From Flavobacteriaceae bacterium (lineage in GTDB: Bacteria > Bacteroidota > Bacteroidia > Flavobacteriales > Flavobacteriaceae): 50,936 nt of DNA. The stretch spans positions 1 through 50,936 of the forward strand of contig JAHDGB010000002.1 in the NCBI GenBank assembly GCA_020627885.1, given 5' to 3'. The translations under genes were made by a program, and so were the position numbers. Positions 50,399 to 50,936 of this stretch are shown here, piece by piece (the stretch's first letter is position 1; the number at the start of each line of letters is the position of its first letter). Under the pieces are notes generated by a model. It did no database searches. It saw only the letters and a list, made by a program, of their open reading frames with translations, and was not told where the DNA came from.

Positions 50399-50936
50399 TT
50401 AACAACCAGAATTGGTTAAACAGTGGCTTTTCATTTTATTTCCCTGAGAACTTGTTAGGTTTACCGAAGTCCTCATATTTCCACTAGGAACACTACCACT
50501 TTGCTGCATCAAGTTATTATCAGTGCTATTTTTATGTTTCAGTTTTAAATAATGACCAACTTCGTGAGCAAAAGTTCTAGAAGCTTGTTCTGGGCCCCAA
50601 AGACCAAATACCGAACCATTCATTCCTTTATCGTCTTTGTCTTCGCAAGGCCCATTAACTGCAGACCTTCCCAATATTACCCCTGTACCACTTGGAACAT
50701 TGAGTATAATAGGAACAAAAGTGTCTATTCCATCATTCGGAACTGACCAAGTATCAGTAATATCCTCCATCTCTCCTTTTGTAGTACAATTGTCATGCCC
50801 TTGTGCATCAGCTGTGGTTACCGAGTAATGTTCTATACGCCCCACACCAATCCCTCTTGTGCGGTATATATTTCTAATTCGATAAATGCAATAATCGATA
50901 AGATGAAAATGATCGTTACTAGGCAAACTTGTATCT
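50399..50936 (-). CDS. Zinc metalloprotease, M43/pappalysin-like (5' end outside the window)
   Basis: FAHEVGHYLKLKHK (HExxHxxxxxH) and NNLMQQ Met-turn-like motif. Reading frame stays open to the window edge (…DTSLPSNDHFHLIDYC). Confidence 0.8.
   Translation of the reverse strand, partial: DTSLPSNDHFHLIDYCIYRIRNIYRTRGIGVGRIEHYSVTTADAQGHDNCTTKGEMEDITDTWSVPNDGIDTFVPIILNVPSGTGVILGRSAVNGPCEDKDDKGMNGSVFGLWGPEQASRTFAHEVGHYLKLKHKNSTDNNLMQQSGSVPSGNMRTSVNLTSSQGNKMKSHCLTNSGC

Noticed and set aside
1-50936. tRNA, rRNA, CRISPR, prophage or biosynthetic gene cluster
   Set aside because: No convincing signal was found when reading the intergenic regions; a tRNAscan/antiSMASH/PHASTER run would be needed for formal exclusion.

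Overview
The window is AT-rich chromosomal DNA that looks like Bacteroidota, probably Flavobacteriaceae. Support for this comes from T9SS-type C-terminal sorting sequence, an outer-membrane beta-barrel/TonB-type receptor, TAnnTTTG-like promoter boxes and the OmpA/TSP3 protein. It carries about 38 protein genes, mostly housekeeping: asd, mscL, alr, tdk, rsmI, recJ, queD, an LpxH-like gene, kbl, sodA, a long purF, a split AddAB-like helicase/nuclease pair, SulP, USP and antiporter genes, and a LytS/LytTR two-component operon. I saw no rRNA, tRNA, CRISPR array or prophage. The observations I rank highest are: (1) a four-gene overlapping operon at 43.1-48.5 kb (outer-membrane receptor, internally duplicated polytopic membrane protein, LytS-like kinase, LytTR regulator), a candidate uncharacterised sensing system; (2) two near-identical ~75-nt intergenic elements between sodA and purF, each with a conserved hairpin, a conserved single-stranded linker and a terminator hairpin, a candidate small RNA family; (3) a usp/M28-peptidase segmental duplication interrupted by a decayed ISAs1-type element that keeps 17-bp terminal inverted repeats; (4) a 33-aa microprotein gene, missing from the ORF track, with ATGA overlap to queD; (5) a MITE-like element with 30-bp inverted repeats between asd and mscL; (6) a perfect 31-bp inverted repeat after sodA. 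All calls come from reading the sequence; no database search was run.
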